Part shown: positions 31,989 to 40,604 of the stretch, one piece after another | How positions within the stretch are numbered: position 1 is the stretch's first letter | How the letters are laid out: every line of letters starts with the position of its first letter | Source of the DNA: Halorubrum amylolyticum | GTDB lineage: Archaea; Halobacteriota; Halobacteria; Halobacteriales; Haloferacaceae | DNA: 64,000 nt | NCBI RefSeq assembly: GCF_004114995.1 | Contig: NZ_SDJP01000008.1 | Span: 31,442-95,441 of the forward strand | Reading direction: 5' to 3' | Notes under the pieces: model-generated | What the model was told of the DNA's origin: nothing | The model's input: only the letters and a program-made list of their open reading frames with translations | Databases searched by the model: none | Translations under genes and position numbers: made by a program

Positions 31989-32612
31989 TCAGGCCCACTC
32001 GATCCGGTACACTTCGGTGTCGATCTCACGGGCGGCGTCGGTGTGGTGGTCGAACTGCGCCTCGATCGCGAAGTCGGCGGCGAACGCGTGGGTGACCTCG
32101 CCGCCGTTGTCGGCCGCGAACGCCTCGACGAACTCGTGACTGCCGGCGTTGTGGACCGAGTAGGAGACGGCGGCGACGCGGCTCGCGGCCGCGAGGAACC
32201 CGCGGTCGGCGTTCCGGTTCCCGTCCTGCGCGCCGAACGGCGGGTTCATCACGACGGTCACGGGGTCGGGCACGTCGAGCGGGAGCCGCGTCGCGTCGCC
32301 TTGGAGCCAGTGGACGGGCGCGCTCGCGGCGATCCGGCGCTCGTTTTCGGTCGCCGTCGAGAGCGCGCCGCGGTCGAGTTCGATCCCGAGCACCCGCGCG
32401 GGGCCGCGGAGGGCGGCCGCCAGCGCGAGCATCCCGGTCCCGGTGCCCAGATCGAGGACGGTCCGGCCGTCGACATCGCCGTGGAGGTCGGCGAGGTGGA
32501 CGACGTGCGCCGCCAGATCGGGGGGCGTCGGGTACTGTTCGAGCGCGGCGCTAGGGGCGTCGAAGCCGGCGACGACACCGAGCTTGGTCGCGAGCGAGCG
32601 CTTCGAGGCCAT
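31989..32612 (-). CDS. METTL5-like SAM-dependent RNA methyltransferase
   Basis: 207 residues. LEQYPTP (24-30), the SAM motif DLGTGTG (54-60) and the catalytic NPPFG (123-127) give the METTL5 signature. METTL5 proteins make N6-methyladenosine in small-subunit rRNA, and archaeal members are thought to act on rRNA or tRNA. The downstream neighbour in the same direction starts 4 bp before this gene's ATG. Confidence 0.87.
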   Translation of the reverse strand: MASKRSLATKLGVVAGFDAPSAALEQYPTPPDLAAHVVHLADLHGDVDGRTVLDLGTGTGMLALAAALRGPARVLGIELDRGALSTATENERRIAASAPVHWLQGDATRLPLDVPDPVTVVMNPPFGAQDGNRNADRGFLAAASRVAAVSYSVHNAGSHEFVEAFAADNGGEVTHAFAADFAIEAQFDHHTDAAREIDTEVYRIEWA

Positions 32613-32616
32613 CCGA

Positions 32617-33018
32617 TCAGGCGGCGGCCGAGCCGTCGTCGACGCGGACGAGTTCGACGCCCTCGCGGCGCGCGCGCTCGGCGAGCGCCGACAGCGCCGG
32701 CTCGGTCGCGTCCCGGTCGGCGACCTCGCCGAGGTGGACCTCGATTCGGCCGGCGCCGAGGAACGACGCGGCGCGGACGAACTCGCGGAGTCGGTCCGCC
32801 TCGCGCTGGGTGGAGAGGGCGTCGCCGCAGTCGAAGCAGGCCGCGACGGAGAGGGTCGCAGGCTGGTAGCCGCGGGCGGAGAACTCGGCTTTGAGGTCGC
32901 GGAGGTGTTCGGGCGCGGTGCTTTCGAGGTCGGCGGCGTCGACGACGATGGGGTCGATCTCGGCCGGGCGACAGCCGTCGAGCGTCGCTTCGATCCCGTC
33001 GGACTGCGTCGTGCTCAT
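32617..33018 (-). CDS. Hypothetical protein upstream of the METTL5-like gene
   Basis: 133 residues, alpha/beta. A single CFDCGDAL pair in the middle could bind a metal or form a disulfide. No membrane segment. It ends 4 bp before the METTL5-like gene, so the two are probably co-transcribed. I do not recognise the family. Confidence 0.7.
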   Translation of the reverse strand: MSTTQSDGIEATLDGCRPAEIDPIVVDAADLESTAPEHLRDLKAEFSARGYQPATLSVAACFDCGDALSTQREADRLREFVRAASFLGAGRIEVHLGEVADRDATEPALSALAERARREGVELVRVDDGSAAA

Positions 33019-33241
33019 GTTTCGCTATATGCATTGGTAATACAAAAGCTTTGTTGAATGTCCGATAGTAATATACGGGCGGTCGCGGTTCGTGTTCGTT
33101 CCGGGGGTATACCGAGGCGACTTCCGCGCTGCAGCGGAAGGACGGACAAATCACGGGTGCGCCGTACAGGGCCCGTAAGCCCGTTTAATCGCAGTTCCAC
33201 AGATCACCCTGTCGGGAGCGATCTCCGCGTTCGGACAAAGG
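33019..33241. other. Divergent intergenic region upstream of tfb
   Basis: This gap holds a hairpin (CTTCCGC/GCGGAAG near 33119-33138) and a longer-range ACAGGG/CCCTGT pair. Both may be regulatory. No ORF is supported. Confidence 0.3.
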
Positions 33242-33247
33242 TTTAAA
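33242..33247 (+). promoter_or_regulatory. TATA box of tfb
   Basis: TTTAAA is centred 28 nt before the ATG at 33273, fitting a leaderless mRNA. Confidence 0.6.
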
Positions 33248-33272
33248 TGCGGGAGTAACCAGAAACCTTATA

Positions 33273-34226
33273 ATGGAACGTCCGAGCCGCCAGCGTCAAC
33301 AGGAGCGGAACACCGAGCGAGAGTCGGACGAAGAAACGGTCTCCTGTCCGGAGTGCGATTCGACCGAGATCGTCACCGACGCCGACCAAGAACTCGTCTG
33401 TGAGGACTGTGGCCTGGTGCTGGACGAACGGAACATCGACCGCGGGCCGGAGTGGCGCGCGTTCAACCACTCGGAGCGGCAGTCGAAGTCGCGCGTCGGC
33501 GCCCCCATCACCGAAACGATGCACGACAAAGGGCTGACGACGACGATCGACTGGAAGGACAAGGACGCCTACGGCCGGTCGCTCTCCTCGGAAAAGCGGT
33601 CGCAGATGCACCGCCTGCGCAAGTGGCAGGAGCGGATTCGGACCAAGGACGCGGGCGAACGCAACCTCCAGTTCGCGCTCTCGGAGATCGACCGCATGGC
33701 CAGCGCGCTGGGCGTCCCGCGGTCGGTACGCGAGGTCGCCTCCGTCATCTACCGCCGCGCGCTCAACGAGGACCTGATCCGCGGGCGATCGATCGAGGGC
33801 GTCTCCACCGCCGCCCTCTACGCCGCCTGCCGGCAGGAGGGGATTCCGCGCTCGCTCGACGAGGTCGCCGACGTGTCGCGCGTCCCGCAAAAGGAGATCG
33901 GACGGACGTACCGCTACATCTCCCAGGAGCTCGGACTGGAGCTAAAGCCGGTCGACCCGAAGCAGTTCGTTCCGCGGTTCGCGTCCTCGCTCGAACTCAG
34001 CGAGGAGGTCCAGTCGAAGGCGACGGAGATCATCGATGTCTCCGCGGAGCAGGGACTCCTCTCCGGGAAGTCCCCCACCGGATTCGCCGCCGCCGCCATC
34101 TACGCCGCGTCGCTCCTCTGTAACGAGAAGAAGACCCAGCGCGAGGTCGCCGACGTCGCGCAGGTGACCGAGGTCACCATCCGCAACCGATACCAAGAGC
34201 AGATCGAGGCGATGGGGTTCCGGTAG
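33273..34226 (+). CDS. tfb: Transcription initiation factor TFB (first copy)
   Basis: 317 residues. Zn ribbon C25/C28/C43/C46 (CPEC...CEDC), B-reader segment [20 protein letters not shown], and two cyclin repeats (about 125-215 and 220-310) for TBP-TATA and BRE binding. The second repeat ends with the HTH-like [16 protein letters not shown]. Haloarchaea keep many TFB paralogs with different promoter preferences; another lies at 55968. Confidence 0.97.
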   Translation: MERPSRQRQQERNTERESDEETVSCPECDSTEIVTDADQELVCEDCGLVLDERNIDRGPEWRAFNHSERQSKSRVGAPITETMHDKGLTTTIDWKDKDAYGRSLSSEKRSQMHRLRKWQERIRTKDAGERNLQFALSEIDRMASALGVPRSVREVASVIYRRALNEDLIRGRSIEGVSTAALYAACRQEGIPRSLDEVADVSRVPQKEIGRTYRYISQELGLELKPVDPKQFVPRFASSLELSEEVQSKATEIIDVSAEQGLLSGKSPTGFAAAAIYAASLLCNEKKTQREVADVAQVTEVTIRNRYQEQIEAMGFR

Positions 34227-34336
34227 GACCGGGATCAGCGAGCCTCATCGGGGGATTGACGCGTCGGCGCGTCGGCGCGTCTGACGCGCCGCCGTGATCG
34301 GGTTTTTAATCGACACCGAGCGTAGCGTGCGACGAG

Positions 34337-34771
34337 ATGTACACTCAGATCCTCGTACCGACCGACGGCAGTCCGGCGTCGGACGCCGCGATCGAGCACG
34401 CGATCGACCTCGCGCAACACTACAACGCCCGCCTGCACGCCCTCTACGTCGTCGACGGGGCGGCGTATTCGACGCTCGAAGCGGGCGCCAACGTCGTCGT
34501 CGAGGCGCTCGAATCCGAGGGGAAGGAGGCCACACGACGCGTCGCCAACGCCGCCGCGGACGCCGGGGTCGACTGCGAGACGACGGTCGCCACGGGCACC
34601 GCGTACCAGTCGATCCGGGACTACGTCGACGAGAACGCCATCGACGTGATCGTGATGGGAACCCACGGCCGGAAGGGGCTCGACCGCTACCTGCTCGGCA
34701 GCGTCACGGAGCGGGTCGTCCGGACCTCCGACGTGCCGGTGCTGACGGTCCGCCAGCCCACCGATGAGTAG
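34337..34771 (+). CDS. Universal stress protein (UspA family), second gene
   Basis: 144 residues, one Usp domain. ILVPTDGSPASDAAIEHAIDLA at the start and ATP motif MGTHGRKGLDRYLLGS near the end. Unlike the protein at 2848 it has no tail. A TTTTTAAT box is about 30 nt upstream. menE follows after 24 bp in the same direction. Confidence 0.92.
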   Translation: MYTQILVPTDGSPASDAAIEHAIDLAQHYNARLHALYVVDGAAYSTLEAGANVVVEALESEGKEATRRVANAAADAGVDCETTVATGTAYQSIRDYVDENAIDVIVMGTHGRKGLDRYLLGSVTERVVRTSDVPVLTVRQPTDE

Positions 34772-34795
34772 ACGCACGCGCTCACGGTGACGACG

Positions 34796-36895
34796 ATGCG
34801 GGACTGGCTGTCACACCGCGTCGTCTCCTCGCCGGACCACACCGCGCTGATCCGGGCCGAAGACGGCGAGGCGTGGACCTACACCGACCTCGACCGGCTC
34901 GTCTCCGAGACCGCCGGCCGGCTCGTCGCGCACGGGATCGAGGCGGACGACCGGCTGGGCGTGCTCACGCCGCCGTACGTCGGCACCGTCGGGCTCGTCC
35001 ACGCGGCGATGCGGATCGGGGCGACCTTCGTCCCGCTGGGACAGGAGCTCACGGAGCGAGAGCTCGCCGAGCGCGTCGAGCGCGCCGACCTCGACGCGGT
35101 GGTGTGCGCGGAGCCGACGGAGGGCGCCGCGCTCGGCGCCGTCGGGGAGTGTGAGGTGGACGGCGAGGTCCCGGTGTTCTCCGTCGACGACCCGACCGCC
35201 GAGGGCGTCACGGCGGTCCACGGCGTCGATCCGGAGCCGGTCGATCCCCCGGAGTGGGCGGAGTCGGATTACCTCTGTGTCCTGTTCACCTCCGGGACGA
35301 CGGGCGAACCCAAGCCAGTCCCGCTCACCGCGGGCAACGTCTACAACTCGGCGATCGCCTCCGCGTTCCGGCTCGGCGTCGACCAAGGGGACCGGTGGCT
35401 CGTCTCGCTGTCGCTGCACCACATGGGCGGGCTCGCCCCGGTGTACCGCTCCGCCCTGTACGGGACGACGCTCGTGCTTCGGGAGGGGTTCGACCCGGGC
35501 GGCACCGCCGACGACATCGACACCTACGACGTGACCGGGATCTCGCTGGTCCCGACGATGCTCCAGCGGATGCTCGACAGGCGCGGGACCCTCTCGGACA
35601 CGCTGCGCGTGGTGTTGCTCGGCGGCGCTCCCGCCCCGGACGAGGTGATCGAGCGCTGCCGCGACTACTCGATCCCGGTGTACCCGACCTACGGGATGAC
35701 CGAGTCGGCCTCCCAGATCGCGACCGCGACCCCGCGACAGACGAGGGACCGACTCGGCACGGTCGGTCGACCGCTGTTCGGCACCGACGTGACGGTCGTC
35801 GACGAGGACGGGACGCCGGTCGACCCCGGAGCGGCCGGCGAGATCGTCGTCGTCGGCCCGACGGTGTCCCCCGGGTACATCGACGGGGAGGATGGAAACG
35901 ACGGAGAGGGCAAAGGCGGGGGAGACGGACCGACCGCCGCCGCGCTCGACCGGTCGTCGTTCGGCCCGCACGGACTCCACACCGGCGACGTGGGTCGCTT
36001 CGACGACGAGGGGTTCCTCTACGTGCTCAACCGGCTCGACGACCGGATCGTCACCGGGGGCGAGAACGTCGAGCCCGGCGAGGTGGTCGACGTGCTTCGG
36101 GAGTTCCCGCCGGTCGAGGACGCCGCCGTGGTCGGCCTCGACGACGACGTGTGGGGCGAGCGCGTCTCCGCGCTGCTCGCGGTCGGCGACCGGATGCGAG
36201 ACGACGCTGCGGTCACAGAGGGTGCAGACGAGGGGGAGAGCACCGACGAGGGGGCGAACGACCGGGAAGCCGCCGACGAGGAGACGGGCGACGGAGAAGC
36301 GGCCGACGAGGAGACGGGAGACCGAGACGCTGACGACGAGGAGACGGACGGCGAGCCCGCGGACGATACCGAACCGATCGAGAGCGACGTGTCCTCGCTC
36401 GTAGACGAGGAGCGGCTCGTCTCGTTCGCGCGCGAGCGGCTTGCGGGGTTCAAGATCCCGAAGACCGTCGCGTACGTCGACGAGCTCCCCCGGACCGTGT
36501 CGGGAACGATCGACCGAGAAGCCGTGCGGCAGATCCTCCGCGAGCGCGGACACGATCCGCGGAGCGACGCCGACCTGGAGACCGCCGGGTTCGAGCCGGC
36601 AGAGCCAACTGATCCGGACGAACCGACTGAGACGGCCGACTCGACCGAATCGGCCGAGTCAGACGAGGCGAGTGAATCGCCAGAGTCGACGACAGCGACA
36701 CCGTCGAACGACCACGCCGAAAACGGAGGCGGGGAGCCCGTCGACGGCGGCGCCGACGGCGACAACGATAGCGACGCCAGCGGTGAGGAGGGTGGCGAAA
36801 GCGACGTAGCGACGGCTGACGGTGAGAGCGGCGATGACGCGACGACTAGCGGTGAGGACGCCGACGAGACAGAGAGAGATCCCGACGACAGATAA
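34796..36895 (+). CDS. menE: O-succinylbenzoate-CoA ligase with acidic insertion and tail
   Basis: 699 residues against about 500 for usual MenE. The AMP-binding motif LFTSGTTGEPKPVPLT and adenylation motifs YGMTESASQIA and TGDVGRFDDEGFLYVLNR are intact. The C-terminal lid domain is interrupted by about 65 residues of Asp/Glu/Thr repeats (DEETGDGEAADEETGDRDAD). After the catalytic Lys region (PRTVSGTIDREAVRQ) a further 100 or so acidic residues follow. ATG at 34796 was preferred to a GTG 9 nt earlier. It activates o-succinylbenzoate for menaquinone. Confidence 0.88.
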   Translation: MRDWLSHRVVSSPDHTALIRAEDGEAWTYTDLDRLVSETAGRLVAHGIEADDRLGVLTPPYVGTVGLVHAAMRIGATFVPLGQELTERELAERVERADLDAVVCAEPTEGAALGAVGECEVDGEVPVFSVDDPTAEGVTAVHGVDPEPVDPPEWAESDYLCVLFTSGTTGEPKPVPLTAGNVYNSAIASAFRLGVDQGDRWLVSLSLHHMGGLAPVYRSALYGTTLVLREGFDPGGTADDIDTYDVTGISLVPTMLQRMLDRRGTLSDTLRVVLLGGAPAPDEVIERCRDYSIPVYPTYGMTESASQIATATPRQTRDRLGTVGRPLFGTDVTVVDEDGTPVDPGAAGEIVVVGPTVSPGYIDGEDGNDGEGKGGGDGPTAAALDRSSFGPHGLHTGDVGRFDDEGFLYVLNRLDDRIVTGGENVEPGEVVDVLREFPPVEDAAVVGLDDDVWGERVSALLAVGDRMRDDAAVTEGADEGESTDEGANDREAADEETGDGEAADEETGDRDADDEETDGEPADDTEPIESDVSSLVDEERLVSFARERLAGFKIPKTVAYVDELPRTVSGTIDREAVRQILRERGHDPRSDADLETAGFEPAEPTDPDEPTETADSTESAESDEASESPESTTATPSNDHAENGGGEPVDGGADGDNDSDASGEEGGESDVATADGESGDDATTSGEDADETERDPDDR

Positions 36896-36956
36896 ACTGT
36901 CCCGGTGTTTTCCGTTGTTCCACGAACGTTTTGACTACGGGGTCCGCACGCGACGC

Positions 36957-38105
36957 ATGGATCTACTTGACGACGGTATCGTTCCGGAGCACGCGCGCGA
37001 CGTGAAGGCCGAGGCCCGCGAGTTCGCCGACGAGTACATCGCCCCGAACGCCGAGGCGTACTACGACTCGGGCGAGTACCCGTGGGAGGTGCTGGAGGCG
37101 GGGATGGACGCCGGGCTCGTCGCGCAGGACATCGGCGAGGAGCACGGCGGGAAGGGGTACGACCTCGCGCAGGTGCTCGCGATCGCGGAGGAGTTCTACC
37201 GCGCCGACGCCGGCATCGCGCTCACGCTCCAGCTCGCGAGCTTCGGCTGCGAGATGGTCGAGCAGTACGGCACCGACGAACAGACGGAGGAGTACCTCCG
37301 GCCGGTCGCGGAGAACGACCAGATATCGGGACTCGCCGTCTCCGAACCGGAGACGGGCTCCGACCTCGCGGGGATGACGACGACGGCCGAGAAGGTCGAG
37401 GGCGGCTACGAGCTCACCGGCGAGAAGTACTGGGTCGGCAACGCGGTCGAGGCCGACTGGCTCACCGTCTACGCGAAGACGGGCGACGGCGAGGACCGCT
37501 ACTCGAACTACACGCTGTTCATCGTCGAGACCGACTCGGACGGCTACGAGGCGGAGCACATCCCGGAGAAGATGGGGATGCGCGCCTCGAAGCAGGGCCA
37601 CATCGTCTTCGAGGACTGCTTCGTCCCCGAGGAGAACGTCGTCGGCAGCGAGGGCGGCGGCTTCTACGTGCTCGCGGACTTCTTCAACCACGGCCGCGTC
37701 GTCGTCGGCGGCCACGGGCTCGGGCTCGCCGCCGCCGCCATCGAGGAGGCCGAGGAGTTCGTCCACGGGCGCAACGCCTTCGGCCGCACCGTCAACGAGT
37801 TTCAGGCGGTCCAACACACCCTCTCGGACATGCGGATCGGCTTCGAGTCGGCTCGCGCGCTCAACTGGCGCGCCTGCGAGAAGGTCGCGGACGACGAGGA
37901 CGCCGGCTACTGGGCCGCGCTGGCGAAGACCAAATCGACCGAGGTCGCCACCGACTGCGCCGAGAAGGGGATGAAGCTCCACGGCGGGCGCTCGATCCTC
38001 ACCGACCGCCGGATCGCCCGCGTCTACCGCGACGTGCGCATCCCGGTGATCTACGAGGGCGCCAACGACATCCAGCGCAACCTGATCTACCGGCAGTCGC
38101 GGTGA
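36957..38105 (+). CDS. Acyl-CoA dehydrogenase
   Basis: 382 residues. FAD/substrate signatures GLAVSEPETGSDLAGMTTTAE and GMRASKQGHIVFEDCFVP. The C-terminal IYEGANDIQRNLIYRQ carries the usual catalytic-Glu segment (YEG). The likely role is fatty- or branched-chain acyl-CoA oxidation. It follows menE after 61 bp and starts its own homology at MDLLDDGIVP. Confidence 0.93.
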   Translation: MDLLDDGIVPEHARDVKAEAREFADEYIAPNAEAYYDSGEYPWEVLEAGMDAGLVAQDIGEEHGGKGYDLAQVLAIAEEFYRADAGIALTLQLASFGCEMVEQYGTDEQTEEYLRPVAENDQISGLAVSEPETGSDLAGMTTTAEKVEGGYELTGEKYWVGNAVEADWLTVYAKTGDGEDRYSNYTLFIVETDSDGYEAEHIPEKMGMRASKQGHIVFEDCFVPEENVVGSEGGGFYVLADFFNHGRVVVGGHGLGLAAAAIEEAEEFVHGRNAFGRTVNEFQAVQHTLSDMRIGFESARALNWRACEKVADDEDAGYWAALAKTKSTEVATDCAEKGMKLHGGRSILTDRRIARVYRDVRIPVIYEGANDIQRNLIYRQSR

Positions 38106-38176
38106 GCTGACGGGGTCCCCCTGCGGGCGGGACGCCCCGACGAAAACGCCAAGACGCCGGGGGGACAGTACCGCGT

Positions 38177-40105
38177 ATGCGACTGGAGGACTACTGGGGG
38201 ATCGGCCCGAAGACGAGCGAGCGCCTCACGGAGTCGCTCGGGACCGAGCGGGCGATCGAGGCGATCGAGGCGGCCGATGTCCGAGCGCTCGTCGACGCCG
38301 GGCTCCACCGCGGGCGAGCCACCCGGATCCTCCGCCGGGCTAACGGCGAGGCCGGCATGGATGCCCTCGCGACCGGTGACACCCGCTCGGTGTACGACGA
38401 CCTCCTCGCGCTGGCGGCGAGCCACGCGCTGACCGCCCACGCCGCCGACCGGATCCGCGTGCTGACGCCCCTTACCGACCGGGACGCGGTCGAGTCCCGG
38501 CTCGACGACGTGGTCGCCGCGCGCGACGCGTGGGCTGCGCTCAACGACGGCGAGCGCGACCGGGTGACCGAGGCGTTCGACGAGTACGACGGCGCCGACG
38601 GCTCGGATCTGGCGGCCGTCGAGACCGCCGTCGCGCTTCGCGAGGTCGGTCTCACGGACGCCCCCTTCGAGGATATCGGAGCGCTGGACGGGGAGGCCCT
38701 GCGCGACGCCGCCGGCGCCCTCGCCGACGTGCGGGGCGCGATCGACCCGACGGGCGCCGGCGGCGACGGCGAGATCGAGGTCGCGAGCGGCGCAGACGAC
38801 GAGCTGGACCGCCGGCGCGACCAGCTCGACGCGGCCCGCGACCTCGCGAACTCCGCGTTCGACGTGCTCGACGCCGTCCGGGACGGCTCCCTGCGCGACT
38901 TCGAGGCGCTGGAGGCGGCGACGATCGATCACGTCGCGCGCGAGACCGGCGTCGACCCGGCGACCGTGCGATCGGTCGCGCCGGACGACGCGCTCGACGC
39001 GGCCGACTTCGTCTCCGCCACGCTCCGCGATCTGGTGGCGGAACTGGAGGAATCGGTCGCGGAGCGCGAGGAGACCGTCGCCGCCGACATCCGCGAGCGG
39101 ATCGGCGGGATGCGGGGCGAGAACGGAGAGGGCGAGGGAGACGGAGACGGCGAGGGAGGCGGCGAGGGCGACGGAGACGGCGAGGGAGGCGGCGAGGGCG
39201 ACGGAGACGGCGATGGAGACGACGCCACGGAAGGAGACGAGACCGGCACCGTCGCCCGCGCGATCTCCGCCGTCGCCGACGCCGCGTTCCTGCTGTCGCT
39301 CGCGCGGTTCGCGGTCGCGTTCGACCTGATTCGGCCGACCTTCGTCGACGACGGCGTGGCCGTGCGGGACGCCCGCAACCTCTTCATCGACGGCGAGGTC
39401 CAGCCGGTGTCGTACGCGATCGGCTCCCACTCGCTCGCGGGCGATCCCGGCGTCGCGAGCGTCGACGCCCCGCCGACCGGCGACCGCGTGAGCGTCCTCA
39501 CGGGGGCGAACTCGGGCGGGAAGACGACCCTGCTGGAGACGCTGTGCGCGGTGGCGCTCCTGGCGTCGATGGGGCTTCCGGTGCCGGCCGACGAGGCGGA
39601 GATCGGCGCGTTCGACCGGCTCGTGTTCCACCGGCGGCACGCCTCCTTCAACGCCGGCGTGCTGGAGTCGACGCTGAAGTCGGTCGTGCCGCCGCTGGTC
39701 GCGGACGGTCGGACCCTGATGCTCGTCGACGAGTTCGAGGCGATCACAGAGCCGGGGCGGGCCGCCGACCTGCTGAACGGGCTCGTGACGCTCACGGTCG
39801 ACCGCGGCGCGCTCGGCGTGTACGTCACCCACCTCGCGGACGACCTGAGCCCGCTTCCGGAGCCAGCCCGGATCGACGGCATCTTCGCCGAGGGGCTCAC
39901 GAACGACCTCGACCTCCGGGTCGACTACCAGCCGCGGTTCGGCACGGTCGGGAAGTCGACGCCGGAGTTCATCGTCTCTCGGCTGGTGGCGAACGCCGGC
40001 GACCGCGGCGTCCGCGCCGGGTTCGAGCACCTCGCCGGCGCGGTCGGCGAGGAGGCGGTCCAGCGCACCCTCTCGGACGCGGAGTGGTCGAAGGGCGATG
40101 ACTGA
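38177..40105 (+). CDS. MutS-family ATPase with N-terminal helix-hairpin-helix (archaeal MutS5-like)
   Basis: 642 residues. The N-terminal HhH (WGIGPKTSERLTESLG) is followed by a helical core and a C-terminal ABC-type ATPase. Walker A is LTGANSGGKTT (near 445) and Walker B LMLVDEFEAIT (near 515). Mismatch-recognition domain I is absent, so ordinary mismatch repair is unlikely; related proteins act on recombination structures. An in-frame acidic repeat of GDGEGGGEGDGD units (about residues 315-355) separates core and ATPase. Confidence 0.88.
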   Translation: MRLEDYWGIGPKTSERLTESLGTERAIEAIEAADVRALVDAGLHRGRATRILRRANGEAGMDALATGDTRSVYDDLLALAASHALTAHAADRIRVLTPLTDRDAVESRLDDVVAARDAWAALNDGERDRVTEAFDEYDGADGSDLAAVETAVALREVGLTDAPFEDIGALDGEALRDAAGALADVRGAIDPTGAGGDGEIEVASGADDELDRRRDQLDAARDLANSAFDVLDAVRDGSLRDFEALEAATIDHVARETGVDPATVRSVAPDDALDAADFVSATLRDLVAELEESVAEREETVAADIRERIGGMRGENGEGEGDGDGEGGGEGDGDGEGGGEGDGDGDGDDATEGDETGTVARAISAVADAAFLLSLARFAVAFDLIRPTFVDDGVAVRDARNLFIDGEVQPVSYAIGSHSLAGDPGVASVDAPPTGDRVSVLTGANSGGKTTLLETLCAVALLASMGLPVPADEAEIGAFDRLVFHRRHASFNAGVLESTLKSVVPPLVADGRTLMLVDEFEAITEPGRAADLLNGLVTLTVDRGALGVYVTHLADDLSPLPEPARIDGIFAEGLTNDLDLRVDYQPRFGTVGKSTPEFIVSRLVANAGDRGVRAGFEHLAGAVGEEAVQRTLSDAEWSKGDD

Positions 40106-40571
40106 CGGCGAGCCGTCCGGAACCGGCGGGCCAGACCGAATCCGGTCGATCGCGGTCCACCGGGACGACGTGGGAACCGCGCTGGAGGCGACCCTCCGAA
40201 GCGACCGCGAGGTCGTGCTCCGCGTGACCCCGCCCTTCTCGGGCCGGATGCGCGCGCGTCTGCACAGCCTCGGGGCGGGCGAGGGGGAAGCAGACGCTGA
40301 GAAGGGGAAGGGCTCAGACGACGACCCCTCCCCGATACACGTCGATCCCCGCGACCTCGTCTCGGACGTGCCCCCGTACCCGGAAGTGGACGAGACGGCG
40401 GCGGAGGCGCCGGAGACCGACTTGGAGACCCGCCGGAAGCAACACACCGAGGCCGTCGAGTCGTGGCGGGAGGCGGTTCGGGAATCCGTGGTCGACCGCG
40501 TCGAACTCGCCGCCGGCGGGGATAACGGGGAGGAAAAGACCGTCGAGGTCGACGTGTCCGCACTCGGGTGA
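40098..40571 (+). CDS. Haloarchaeal hypothetical protein coupled to the MutS-like gene
   Basis: 157 residues, overlapping the MutS-like stop codon by 8 bp, so translationally coupled. It contains VVLRVTPPFSGRMRARLHSL and IHVDPRDLVSDVPPYPEVDE, then a helical Arg/Glu-rich section. No membrane segment. It is likely to work with the upstream ATPase, but no function is known to me. Confidence 0.75.
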   Translation: MTDGEPSGTGGPDRIRSIAVHRDDVGTALEATLRSDREVVLRVTPPFSGRMRARLHSLGAGEGEADAEKGKGSDDDPSPIHVDPRDLVSDVPPYPEVDETAAEAPETDLETRRKQHTEAVESWREAVRESVVDRVELAAGGDNGEEKTVEVDVSALG

Positions 40572-40604
40572 GCGCTCGCCGGTCCTCGAAGACACCGCCC
40601 TCAG

